A DNA stretch of 64,000 nucleotides from Paenibacillus_AQ nitricinens (lineage in GTDB: Bacteria; Bacillota; Bacilli; Paenibacillales; Paenibacillaceae), in the NCBI RefSeq assembly GCF_052056485.1, contig NZ_CP183948.1, forward strand, positions 5,332,001 to 5,396,000, read 5' to 3'. Numbering within the stretch: the first letter of the stretch is position 1; the number at the start of each line of letters is the position of its first letter. The position numbers and the translations under genes are program-made. The notes under the pieces were generated by a model that ran no database searches, was not told the origin of the DNA, and saw only the letters and a program-made list of their open reading frames with translations. Shown here piece after piece: positions 9,287-17,768 of the stretch.

Positions 9287-10526
9287 GGATATCACTCTCC
9301 TTAACACCGAAACTCTTCGGTTTGTTCAGCTTACCGGCTTTAACAAGCTGGCTAAGCAACCAGTGGGAGAAATAAAGATTCGTGGCAATACTCAGTACGA
9401 TTTCTACGATCAGCACCAATGCGAAGCCTTTGACTGCACCTGTACCGAAGGCGAACATGACACCTGCCACAATAACAGTTGTGACATTGGAGTCCATTAC
9501 TGTCCGGAAAGAGGATTTATTACCTGCTTTAACAGAGGAAAGCACACTTTTACCACTGCGCATTTCTTCCCTTATCCGTTCATTTGTAATGATATTGGCA
9601 TCGACGGCCATCCCTATACCCAGAATAAATGCGGCTATACCAGGCAACGTCAATGTGAAGTCTGCAAAGACAAAGACTACAATTAGCAGCCATGTGTGCA
9701 AGATCAGTGCAAAACTAGCCAAGAGACCTGGCAAGCGATACATACCGATCATGAAGATAAGAATAATCAAAGAACCCAAAAGACCGGCTTTGATCGTTTG
9801 ATCAAGCGATTGTTTACCAAGTGTTGCACCCACACTTTGGGAGTATTTCTCAGTAAGTTTCAGTGGCAACGCACCCAGATTAATAGTGTCAGCCAGTTCA
9901 CGTGCTTCTTTAATTGTATACTGACCGGAAATAGACGCACTACCGTCGGTAAGTACTGCTTGTACCGTAGGGTCAGATAGCTTGTTCTCATCCAAATAAA
10001 TTGCGAGATTCTTTCCTAAGAGTCGTTTCGTAATCTCTGCGAATTTATCCTTGTCCTTTATTTTGATACTGATGATTGGCTGATTCAGGTTATCCCGTCC
10101 AACCTCTGCCGCACCTTCAACAAAATCACTACCTACCAGTTCGATCTTGCTGTAAGTACCTTCAGCGTCACCTTCAGCAGCACTACGGAAAGTCAGAACT
10201 GCAGGCTCCTTCATCTTCTTACGAACCTCGGCTTCATCAGTAACGCCTGCAATTTTCAGACGAATACGGTCAGTACCTTCAGTTGTAACCTCTGGTTCAC
10301 TGGTTCCGAGCGCATTGGCCCGTTTCTCCAAACTTTCTGCTGTTTTCAACAGTGAAGCTCGGGACAACGCTGCTCCCGCTTCCATAGGCTCTGCATGGTA
10401 CAAAATCTCAAATCCGCCTTTCAGGTCAAGACCAAGTCTAACCTTGTCCAGCAGTCCAGGAGTAGTAAATGCCATGACGCCTGTCAAAACGAGCACGGTA
10501 ATAATAAAGCCCATTAGTCTCTTCAT
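9276..10526 (-). CDS. secD: Protein translocase subunit SecD
   Basis: SecD is the large partner of SecF in the SecDF export motor. The 416-residue protein has an N-terminal helix, the D1 motif GLDLKGGFEI near residue 33, an extracytoplasmic P1 domain (to about 235), and five C-terminal helices with GIGMAVDANIITNERIREE near 305. The ATG at 10526 follows an AAAGGGGAA site. A strong sigma-A promoter lies directly upstream (10565-10593), so secD-secF and possibly the CDF gene, recJ and apt form one transcription unit. Confidence 0.95.
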   Translation of the reverse strand: MKRLMGFIITVLVLTGVMAFTTPGLLDKVRLGLDLKGGFEILYHAEPMEAGAALSRASLLKTAESLEKRANALGTSEPEVTTEGTDRIRLKIAGVTDEAEVRKKMKEPAVLTFRSAAEGDAEGTYSKIELVGSDFVEGAAEVGRDNLNQPIISIKIKDKDKFAEITKRLLGKNLAIYLDENKLSDPTVQAVLTDGSASISGQYTIKEARELADTINLGALPLKLTEKYSQSVGATLGKQSLDQTIKAGLLGSLIILIFMIGMYRLPGLLASFALILHTWLLIVVFVFADFTLTLPGIAAFILGIGMAVDANIITNERIREEMRSGKSVLSSVKAGNKSSFRTVMDSNVTTVIVAGVMFAFGTGAVKGFALVLIVEIVLSIATNLYFSHWLLSQLVKAGKLNKPKSFGVKESDIRAL

Positions 10527-10564
10527 GCTCTAGCTAGTTCCCCTTTCATTCACTCAATATTCCT

Positions 10565-10593
10565 ATTATAGCTACACGTGAAATGACCGTCAA
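10565..10593 (-). promoter_or_regulatory. Sigma-A promoter of secDF
   Basis: On the minus strand TTGACG (10593-10588) and TATAAT (10570-10565) are separated by exactly 17 bases; the secD ATG is 39 bases beyond the -10 box. Confidence 0.85.
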
Positions 10594-10753
10594 TTCACAG
10601 CATAGTCATAGCTATACTCACACAAAGAAACGGCCGCCCCTGCCCATATCAGCAAGACATCCGTTTATATAGGAGATGTGAAGTTATTATTATTCTCTTA
10701 CTTTACTGCTTTATAAGGCTTTTCGCAAAGAAAAGAAGCGAGATGTTTATTGT

Positions 10754-11005
10754 TCAGTTCAACCCCCGATAAGCTGCAAGAGTCAAATAAGTCATGTAAC
10801 TATTGGCTTTTAAGGAATAAATATCATTTACCAGCTTATGCAAGGGGGGCATTCCGTCCTTATCATAATTACGACTGATACAATCCCAAATATCCTTGCT
10901 GGTTACATACTCATAGCCGAGGAGCCGGAATTCTTCAGCTTTGCTGCGGCACATGGCTTCGATTTCTTCGCTATGTTGATCATGATTCCACTGTTCCGAT
11001 TCCAC
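10754..11005 (-). CDS. comN: ComN-type post-transcriptional regulator
   Basis: This small 83-residue acidic protein matches the ComN (YrzD) family, which in Bacillus subtilis controls competence-gene mRNA after transcription. Family-like features are EEFRLLGYEYVTSKDIWDCI and the C-terminal LHKLVNDIYSLKANSYMTY. The start is GTG at 11005, seven bases after GGAGGTG. Its position between secDF and spoVB is the same as in Bacillus. The precise role in this organism is unknown. Confidence 0.82.
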   Translation of the reverse strand: MESEQWNHDQHSEEIEAMCRSKAEEFRLLGYEYVTSKDIWDCISRNYDKDGMPPLHKLVNDIYSLKANSYMTYLTLAAYRGLN

Positions 11006-11201
11006 GTGATGACACCTCCAAAGAACGCTCGTGTTCGTATGCTTACCATAGGTATTCGACCCAAGTTCTCTGCTTTCCTCCTTCCGTCACAAAAAGTTAC
11101 AACTACTAAAACAAGGCATGCCGGGACAGGGGTATAGCATATCCATAAGAATAGACAAGTTGGCCAGCGTTTCATTTCATTTGGGGAAGAAGGCGTGACC
11201 T

Positions 11202-12797
11202 TTGAGGAAACAGAGCTTTATACAAGGAACTTTAATCTTGCTTGCCGCCGGCATCATTAATCGAATGCTTGGATTTATACCCCGAATTGCTTTGCCACGC
11301 ATCATTGGAGCAGAAGGTGTGGGTCTATATCAGCTCGCGTACCCATTCTTTATCGTGTTGGTTACTGTTATTACAGGCGGACTTCCCCTAGCAATTGCAA
11401 AGATGGTAGCCGAAGCAGAGGGAGAGAACCGCCCTGAGAAATCGCGGCAAATTTTACGGACTGGCCTTACTCTTAGTGTCGGACTAGGAATCTTCTTTAC
11501 CATTGTTGCGCTGGTCAGTGCTTCATGGGTCTCCAATGTGATCTTAACAGACCACAGAGTTTATTATACTTTCATTGCCATGATCCCAATGATTGGAATT
11601 GTTGCTGTATCTGCAATATACCGCGGTTATTTTCAAGGTAGGCAGAACATGATTCCTTCTGCACTTTCTTCAGTTTTTGAGTCTATCGTGCGAATATTTT
11701 TTATGCTGTGGTTCTCTTGGCTGCTGTTACCCAAAGGAATCGCTTTTGCAGCTGCAGGGGCGATGCTAGGCGTAACGGTAGGAGAGATTGGCGGAATGTT
11801 AGCCATTCTGTGGCAATATTATGTCATCACGAAAAGGGATAAAAAAACAACCCCCATCCTAGAACAGCAAATGATTGAGAAGGAAGTTATACCTTCTGAT
11901 CCAGATACCGTAAAATCAACTTCTCCCATACTAAGGCGTTTACTAGGTGTATCAATTCCTGTTACGGCAAGCCGGCTTGTCGGTTCTTTTTCCTATCTAC
12001 TGGAATCTATAATTACCGTACGTAGTCTTGCACTAGCCGGAATCGCAACAGCCGCCGCGACTGCTCAATATGGGTCTTTACAGGGAATGGTTATTCCCTT
12101 ACTGTTGCTTCCCGGAGCGTTAACTTCCTCTCTCGCGGTTTCTTTGGTTCCATCCTTGTCCGAGGCTGCCGCGAGAAAGGACCTGCCTACCATTCACAAA
12201 CGAATGCATCAAGCGCTTCGACTAGCTCTTGTTACAGGGGCTCCCTTTGCTGTTCTTATGTATGTACTAGCAGTCCCACTATGCAACTTGTTATACGGAA
12301 ATCCGGACACTGCTCCTATGCTAAAACTAATGGCCCCTTTCGCTTTGTTCATCTATGTTCAAGCCCCCTTACAAGCTGCACTTCAAGCAATGGACAGACC
12401 GGGAAGGGCACTCATCAATACTCTTATTGGGGCAGTAGTCAAAATCATTCTGATTATTATATTGGCTTCACAGCCAGAATACGGAATCTACGGCGCAATC
12501 ATCGCCATTATTGTGAACAGCGTTCTTGTTACTCTTCTGCACGGGTACAGTGTAGTCAGTCTAATTTCATTATCCTTACGAATAACCGATACCATTAAAA
12601 CCTTATGTGCAATGATCATTATGGGAGCAGGCGTGCGTTATGTATACATCTCCATTCCCATTGCAGAAGCACAATGGATTCAATTTTTATTTGCCTCTGC
12701 GGTAGGAATGGCCCTGTATTTCGGTCTCAGTCTATTAGCTGGCCTTATTTCCCTTCGTGATTTGGATCGACTGCCTTTCATTAAGCGTTGGCTTTAG
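11202..12797 (+). CDS. spoVB: Stage V sporulation protein B (MOP-superfamily flippase)
   Basis: SpoVB is a polytopic membrane protein of the polysaccharide/lipid flippase superfamily needed for spore cortex synthesis, proposed to move lipid-linked peptidoglycan precursor. The 531-residue sequence has about 14 hydrophobic segments, and the N-terminal QGTLILLAAGIINRMLGFIPR and IIGAEGVGLYQLAYPF are typical. Translation starts at TTG 11202, eight bases after GAAGG. It is divergent from comN, and ends six bases before the convergent DUF421 gene, leaving no room for a separate terminator. Confidence 0.93.
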   Translation: MRKQSFIQGTLILLAAGIINRMLGFIPRIALPRIIGAEGVGLYQLAYPFFIVLVTVITGGLPLAIAKMVAEAEGENRPEKSRQILRTGLTLSVGLGIFFTIVALVSASWVSNVILTDHRVYYTFIAMIPMIGIVAVSAIYRGYFQGRQNMIPSALSSVFESIVRIFFMLWFSWLLLPKGIAFAAAGAMLGVTVGEIGGMLAILWQYYVITKRDKKTTPILEQQMIEKEVIPSDPDTVKSTSPILRRLLGVSIPVTASRLVGSFSYLLESIITVRSLALAGIATAAATAQYGSLQGMVIPLLLLPGALTSSLAVSLVPSLSEAAARKDLPTIHKRMHQALRLALVTGAPFAVLMYVLAVPLCNLLYGNPDTAPMLKLMAPFALFIYVQAPLQAALQAMDRPGRALINTLIGAVVKIILIIILASQPEYGIYGAIIAIIVNSVLVTLLHGYSVVSLISLSLRITDTIKTLCAMIIMGAGVRYVYISIPIAEAQWIQFLFASAVGMALYFGLSLLAGLISLRDLDRLPFIKRWL

Positions 12798-12802
12798 AAT
12801 GG

Positions 12803-13567
12803 TTATCGATTATCCAAACGGTCAACATAAACTCGGCCTTTATGGTCTATGGAGCAAAGAAAAACATCCCGAAAATCGGATACTCCCTTTTGGCGGATCT
12901 GAGTTCTTAGCCAGAACCTTGTTTTCCCTATCATCTCTAAATTTTGATCCTGGACCTTTCCATCCATAATCAGTGGAATAGGAAGCCCTTCATATCTGAT
13001 TTTGTTCTTTGGCAGCTTAACTTTCTGACTGCTTACATCTGCTTCCTCTTCGGTCTTATTGTTCTCAGCAACTGAACTGCTATTGCCTGTCTGATTGGAA
13101 GATGACATTCCCTTGTCTTTCTCGAAAACGGTGAGCTGACCACTGGGCTCTAAAATCGCAAATTCCACATCAGCGGGACTAGCGATGTTCTGACCACGCA
13201 ATTGTTGCAGCAGATCATCAATATTGTACCTTTGTTTACGCATTTCTCCCCGGTGCAGCTTGCCTCCAGAAATAAGTATGCTCGGTTTGCCGTCCATTAA
13301 CAGCCGAATCTTTCTACTCTTAAGACTGAGCTGAGCAACCACAACTTGAATAATAACCAGTGTGGCCATCGGAACCAGACCTTCGTAAATCGGGCGATTA
13401 ATATCCTCAATCACAAAAACAGCAATCTCAGCAATCATAATTGAGATCGTTAGATCAAATACAGATAGCTTACCGATTTCCCTCTTCCCCATGATACGCA
13501 TGCACAGGAATATGAAGAAATACATCAGCACGGTCAAGAAAATATGGGTAGTGATATGCTGGGACAT
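12803..13567 (-). CDS. DUF421 membrane protein (YrbG/YetF-like)
   Basis: This 254-residue protein has three N-terminal hydrophobic segments (about 8-85) followed by a cytoplasmic DUF421 domain: MGKREIGKLSVFDLTISI near 26, then GKPSILISGGKLHRGEMRK and DLLQQLRGQNIASPADVEFAILEPSGQL. It corresponds to YrbG beside spoVB in Bacillus subtilis. A low-complexity Ser/Asn/Glu stretch (about 160-185) separates it from a further C-terminal strand region. Function of the family is not established. ATG follows GGAGGGGAG at nine bases. It converges with spoVB. Confidence 0.85.
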   Translation of the reverse strand: MSQHITTHIFLTVLMYFFIFLCMRIMGKREIGKLSVFDLTISIMIAEIAVFVIEDINRPIYEGLVPMATLVIIQVVVAQLSLKSRKIRLLMDGKPSILISGGKLHRGEMRKQRYNIDDLLQQLRGQNIASPADVEFAILEPSGQLTVFEKDKGMSSSNQTGNSSSVAENNKTEEEADVSSQKVKLPKNKIRYEGLPIPLIMDGKVQDQNLEMIGKTRFWLRTQIRQKGVSDFRDVFLCSIDHKGRVYVDRLDNR

Positions 13568-13792
13568 ATAGCTTCGCTCCCCTCCACTCTCACCCGCAGA
13601 CTTGTTTTCTCGGGCGGATTAATGTAACCCTATTCTGACCGCTCAGCACAGGGAACATTCGGAAGCTCACCTATTAATTAATGGTAAAAAGGCTGCAATG
13701 CCCATTCTTGTACTATTGGGGCAAGCCTTCCCATACAATGAATAATAACTTATGTAGATTATTTTTCTAAAAAAACTTTAGGAGGTTGTACC

Positions 13793-14185
13793 ATGTATTT
13801 AATCCGGCGCCTGTTCTCATGGAGAATAGCCAATCCTGTATTGTCTGGCCTGTGTCGATCATTCCTTTGGATGCTGCTTGGCGCGTTTGTCCTCTCTCTT
13901 TTATTATGGGGCAGCGGTCTGAAGGAGCAGGATCTCTCAATGTACACTTATATAGTACACGGCATAGCCGCAGCATTCGGAGGACTAACCGCCGGTCGCA
14001 GAGCCACGAACAAAGGCTGGTATCAAGGAAGTCTTACAGGAATCTTTTACGGGATTATCGTTCTGTTAATTGGATTTCTAGCACTGGATAGCTCACCCTC
14101 TGGTGTTGACCTTCTTTGGGTTCTAGCTGCAGCAGCAATTGGTGCACTTGGTGGAATGTTTGGGGTTAATTTACAGAAAAGCTAA
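13793..14185 (+). CDS. YrzE-like TIGR04086 membrane protein
   Basis: This 130-residue protein has four predicted membrane helices, the last two Gly/Ala-rich (GALGGMFGVNL at the C-terminus). It matches the small TIGR04086 family (YrzE in Bacillus subtilis), located near yrbG and yajC there as here. No catalytic residues are visible and its role is unknown. The ATG at 13793 follows TTTAGGAGG by six bases. It is transcribed divergently from the DUF421 gene. Confidence 0.8.
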   Translation: MYLIRRLFSWRIANPVLSGLCRSFLWMLLGAFVLSLLLWGSGLKEQDLSMYTYIVHGIAAAFGGLTAGRRATNKGWYQGSLTGIFYGIIVLLIGFLALDSSPSGVDLLWVLAAAAIGALGGMFGVNLQKS

Positions 14186-14275
14186 AATTATTATTCCATT
14201 AAATTCGAAACATTCCTTGGAAATATGTTAAACTGTGATCATCTGACTTCATAAAGAGAATCAAGGAGGCTTCGA

Positions 14276-14299
14276 ATGCTTTGTTTTACCAATCAATGA
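14276..14299 (+). other. Possible seven-codon leader ORF before the PAP2 gene
   Basis: ATG at 14276 has ideal six-base spacing from AAGGAGG (14263-14269) and encodes MLCFTNQ. Its TGA overlaps an in-frame internal ATG of the PAP2 gene (14296) as ATGA. It may be a coupling leader or a sign that the true PAP2 start is uncertain. Confidence 0.35.
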
Positions 14300-15120
14300 A
14301 TCATATTGTTTTGTACACAGTTGCATTAGTAGTGATATTAGTATGGATTGGCGCTCGTCGAAATCCAATCATGGCATTAGTTGAAATTGGGAAAGAGATG
14401 CTGCGATCCTATAAGTTTCTGCTACTGATGGTAGGCATGTTTGGTGTACTGGTCTTGAATAAATATGAACTACAAATTGAAGAAAAAATGCATCTTACCT
14501 CAGACTATACATCATTTGTATTTGGACTAGAGGGGCATTTTGTCCAAGCTGTTCAGGATATATTCTATAGTCCATGGCTAACGCCTATCATAGTTTTCTT
14601 CTACATTTTCATGCTTCAATCTGTACTGGCAGCTTCTCTAGGTGTCTATCTGTTAGATAAGAACCGTGTGATGCTGTACGCCACCTGCTATGCTATTATC
14701 ATTAACTATGCTGTAGCTATTCCATTCTACCTATACTTCCCTGTAAATGAGGTATGGTCCTATGTACCTGCAGGCGTTAGATTTACTATGCTGGATGTAT
14801 TTCCTAAGTTTGAGCAAGAGTACCGCCCTCTATCCGGTCTCAACAACTGCTTCCCGAGTCTACATACGTCCATTTCCGTTACGATGGCTTTACTGGCATT
14901 CCGTTCTGGAAACCGCCGGTGGATGGTCATTACGAGTATTTCCGCAGTCGTAATCGTCTTTGGTATATTTTATCTGGGCATTCATTGGCTTACAGATATG
15001 ATAGGCGGCACTCTGCTAGCAGTCCTAGCTTCAACAGTTGGTGTACAGCTTGCCAAATTAACCTTACGGGGACGTGAAGAATCGCTCACAGTTCGCAGCC
15101 GAATAACGGATATGCGTTAA
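14281..15120 (+). CDS. PAP2-superfamily phosphatase, inositolphosphotransferase-like
   Basis: This 279-residue integral membrane protein has a PAP2-like catalytic core: NNCFPSLHTSISV near residue 195 and GIHWLTDMIGGTLLA near 240, which supply the two catalytic histidines and aspartate. The layout resembles the PAP2_3 group (inositol phosphorylceramide synthase/AUR1-like), so the substrate is probably a lipid phosphate or phospholipid head group. The TTG at 14281 is 11 bases from AAGGAGG; ATG at 14296 (giving MNHIVLYTVAL) is the alternative, coupled to a short leader ORF. A bidirectional terminator separates it from yajC. Confidence 0.8.
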   Translation: MFYQSMNHIVLYTVALVVILVWIGARRNPIMALVEIGKEMLRSYKFLLLMVGMFGVLVLNKYELQIEEKMHLTSDYTSFVFGLEGHFVQAVQDIFYSPWLTPIIVFFYIFMLQSVLAASLGVYLLDKNRVMLYATCYAIIINYAVAIPFYLYFPVNEVWSYVPAGVRFTMLDVFPKFEQEYRPLSGLNNCFPSLHTSISVTMALLAFRSGNRRWMVITSISAVVIVFGIFYLGIHWLTDMIGGTLLAVLASTVGVQLAKLTLRGREESLTVRSRITDMR

Positions 15121-15150
15121 ACCCTTAGATCACGATGAAAGATGAACGTC

Positions 15151-15193
15151 AAAAAAGCGGTGTCACTCTCTTAACGAGAAGACACCGCTTTTT
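15151..15193. terminator. Bidirectional terminator between PAP2 gene and yajC
   Basis: AAAAAGCGGTGTC and GACACCGCTTTTT form a perfect 13-base-pair stem with A and T tracts on either side, serving the convergent PAP2 and yajC units. Confidence 0.85.
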
Positions 15194-15214
15194 ATGTACT
15201 TATTAATAACGAAA

Positions 15215-15523
15215 CTATACTTTCTCCTCCACATCCGTGGCAACGGAGTGACTAATGGAACCGCGATCAAAGGTCAGTTTAGTTACATCATTGACCCGTA
15301 GAACCACGATATCATCGGAAATCTCCATGATCGTACCGTGAAGACCACCAATAGTAACGATTTTATCGCCCTTTTTCAGAGACTTCAACATTGCATTACG
15401 TGTTTTGGTCTTCTTCTGTTGCGGACGAATCAGCAAGAAGTAGAATACTACAAACATAAGTACGAATGGACCTACGAGACCCAGTATACTACCTCCGCCT
15501 GTTGCTGCTGCATATTGAAACAT
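15215..15523 (-). CDS. yajC: Preprotein translocase subunit YajC
   Basis: YajC is a small single-span accessory subunit of the Sec translocon. The 102-residue product has a hydrophobic helix (about 15-36), the family motif FYFLLIRPQQKKTK, and a cytoplasmic domain with GDKIVTIGGLHGTI. The ATG at 15523 follows AAAGGGGGGAG by five bases; an upstream in-frame start would add six unneeded residues. It follows tgt on the same strand, the usual tgt-yajC order. Confidence 0.93.
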   Translation of the reverse strand: MFQYAAATGGGSILGLVGPFVLMFVVFYFLLIRPQQKKTKTRNAMLKSLKKGDKIVTIGGLHGTIMEISDDIVVLRVNDVTKLTFDRGSISHSVATDVEEKV

Positions 15524-15572
15524 ATTTCTCCCCCCTTTCAAAGCACATTAAAACATGGACCTCAACGAAGCT

Positions 15573-16709
15573 TTAGAAGCCTTTAAGATTATCATATAAT
15601 CCGTATTTAGCAAAAAACTCATCGCGAAAATCAAGCAGCCGATCTTCCTTGATGGCTTCGCGCACTTTACGCATCAAATCCAACAGGAAGTGCAAGTTAT
15701 GGTATGTCGTCAATCTAAGTCCGAAGGTTTCATCGGCTTTGATTAGATGGCGCAAATAAGCGCGGGAATAATTCCGGCATGTATAGCAGTTGCACTCCGG
15801 ATCAAGCGGCCCAAAATCGCGGGCATACTTTGCGTTGCGTACAACGAGTCTTCCCTGACTGGTCATCGTTGTTCCATTACGAGCAATACGGGTAGGCAGA
15901 ACGCAGTCGAACATGTCCACTCCCCGGATTGATCCTTCCAACAGCGCATCCGGTGAACCAACGCCCATCAAATAGCGAGGTTTGCCTTGTGGCAGCAGGG
16001 GAACTGTATAATCCAGCACTTCATACATTAGCTGCTTGGACTCTCCGACGCTGAGCCCCCCAATAGCATACCCCGGGAAATCCATGGAAGTCAAATCTGC
16101 TGCGCTCTGACGGCGAAGATCCTCATACATACCACCTTGCACGATAGCAAATAGACCTTGATCATTTGGACGGGCGTGACTTTTCAGGCATCTTTCCGCC
16201 CAGCGTGTGGTACGCTCCAGTGATTTTTTCACGTAGTCATATTCCGCTGGGAATGGAGGACATTCATCGAATGCCATCATGATATCAGAACCAAGTGCGT
16301 TCTGAACTTCCATAGCTACTTCAGGAGACAAGAACTTCTTATCCCCATTTAGATGGGAACGGAAATGAACGCCTTCTTCGGTAATCTTGCGCATGTCACT
16401 AAGCGAGAATACTTGAAACCCGCCGCTATCCGTTAGAATGGGGCGGTCCCAGTTCATGAACTTATGCAGTCCGCCTGCTTCACGAACAATATCATGGCCC
16501 GGTCTCAGGAACAAATGGTACGTATTGCTCAAAATAATATGAGCATCCATCTCCTTCAGTTCTTCAGGACTCATTGTCTTGACTGTAGCTTGTGTGCCGA
16601 CTGGCATAAATGCTGGTGTCTCAATCACACCATGTGGAGTATGGACTCTTCCAAGTCTTGCTCCGGATTGTTTGCACGTTTTGATGTGCTCATAAGTAAT
16701 TGCTGCCAT
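15573..16709 (-). CDS. tgt: tRNA-guanine transglycosylase (queuine tRNA-ribosyltransferase)
   Basis: Tgt exchanges guanine 34 of Asp, Asn, His and Tyr tRNAs for preQ1 in queuosine synthesis. The 378-residue product has the family N-terminus THPHGVIETP-like HTPHGVIETPAFMPVGT, substrate motifs DSGGFQVFSL and MMAFDECPPFP, nucleophile region FDCVLPTRIARNG, and the zinc site CNCYTCRNYSRAYLRHL. It sits between queA and yajC, and the queA-tgt pair acts in consecutive queuosine steps. Confidence 0.97.
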   Translation of the reverse strand: MAAITYEHIKTCKQSGARLGRVHTPHGVIETPAFMPVGTQATVKTMSPEELKEMDAHIILSNTYHLFLRPGHDIVREAGGLHKFMNWDRPILTDSGGFQVFSLSDMRKITEEGVHFRSHLNGDKKFLSPEVAMEVQNALGSDIMMAFDECPPFPAEYDYVKKSLERTTRWAERCLKSHARPNDQGLFAIVQGGMYEDLRRQSAADLTSMDFPGYAIGGLSVGESKQLMYEVLDYTVPLLPQGKPRYLMGVGSPDALLEGSIRGVDMFDCVLPTRIARNGTTMTSQGRLVVRNAKYARDFGPLDPECNCYTCRNYSRAYLRHLIKADETFGLRLTTYHNLHFLLDLMRKVREAIKEDRLLDFRDEFFAKYGLYDNLKGF

Positions 16710-16730
16710 AAGTTAACCCATCCTCTTACC

Positions 16731-17759
16731 TTAGTAAATAAACATTGCATCTCCAAAGCTAAAAAACCGGTACTTCTGCTCTATCGCTTCTTCATAAGCA
16801 GCTAGAATATGTTCCCGACCTGCCAAAGCACTAACCAACATCACCAAAGTAGACTTCGGCAAATGAAAATTAGTAATTAACGCATTAACTACACTAAACT
16901 TATAGCCCGGATAGATGAAAATATCCGTCCAGCCACTACATTCCACTAATGGACCGCCTGCACATTGTCTTCCGACTGTTTCAAGTGTCCGACAAGAAGT
17001 CGTCCCTACCGCTATAATGCGACCACCTTGTTCCTTGGTAGCATTTATAGTATCTGCTGTTTCTTGAGACATTACAAAATACTCTGAATGCATAACATGC
17101 TCTTCAACCTTCTCAACAGACATCGGACGGAACGTTCCGAGACCTACATGAAGTGTAATATAAGCAATATTCACACCCTTGGCTTCAATCTGATCCAACA
17201 GTTCTTTGGTAAAATGAAGCCCTGCTGTAGGAGCAGCAGCTGATCCCTCATGCTTAGCATAAACGGTCTGATATCGTTCCCGATCATCAAGTGTTTCCTT
17301 AATATAAGGAGGCAGTGGCATTGTTCCCAGCCTGTCCAGAATCTCCTGGAAAATACCCTGATAAATGAACCGAAGCGTTCGTCCCCCCATATCAGCCTCA
17401 TCCTCAATAACCGCACGAAGCTCATCACTAAAGATGATAACCGCTCCTGTCTTGAGCTTTTTACCTGGCTTTACAAGAGCTTCCCATCGATCGTCTCCCA
17501 GATTCTTAAGGAGAAGCACTTCAGCTTTAGCCCCCGTATCTTCTTTAGCCCCAAACAATCTGGCAGGAATGACTCTCGTATCATTCAGAACAAGCGTATC
17601 TCCCGGTTGAAAATAATTAATAATATCGGTAAAATGCCGGTGAGCCAGCTCCCCATCCTCCTTATTTACTAAGAGCAGTCTAGAAGAGCTACGGTCAGAG
17701 AGTGGTGTCTGGGCAATTAATTCTTCCGGTAAATTAAAATCATATGCGTCTACATTCAT
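16731..17759 (-). CDS. queA: S-adenosylmethionine:tRNA ribosyltransferase-isomerase
   Basis: QueA transfers and isomerises the ribosyl part of S-adenosylmethionine onto preQ1-modified tRNA to make epoxyqueuosine. The 342-residue sequence shows the family N-terminus DFNLPEELIAQTPL, LVLNDTRVIPARLFG near 57, AAPTAGLHFTKELL near 180 and ITNFHLPKSTLVMLVSAL near the C-terminus. ATG at 17759 lies 7 bases beyond the stop of the upstream spoIID-like gene, with an AAGGA site inside its last codons. It is 21 bases ahead of tgt. Confidence 0.96.
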   Translation of the reverse strand: MNVDAYDFNLPEELIAQTPLSDRSSSRLLLVNKEDGELAHRHFTDIINYFQPGDTLVLNDTRVIPARLFGAKEDTGAKAEVLLLKNLGDDRWEALVKPGKKLKTGAVIIFSDELRAVIEDEADMGGRTLRFIYQGIFQEILDRLGTMPLPPYIKETLDDRERYQTVYAKHEGSAAAPTAGLHFTKELLDQIEAKGVNIAYITLHVGLGTFRPMSVEKVEEHVMHSEYFVMSQETADTINATKEQGGRIIAVGTTSCRTLETVGRQCAGGPLVECSGWTDIFIYPGYKFSVVNALITNFHLPKSTLVMLVSALAGREHILAAYEEAIEQKYRFFSFGDAMFIY

Positions 17760-17768
17760 GGTCTGTCT

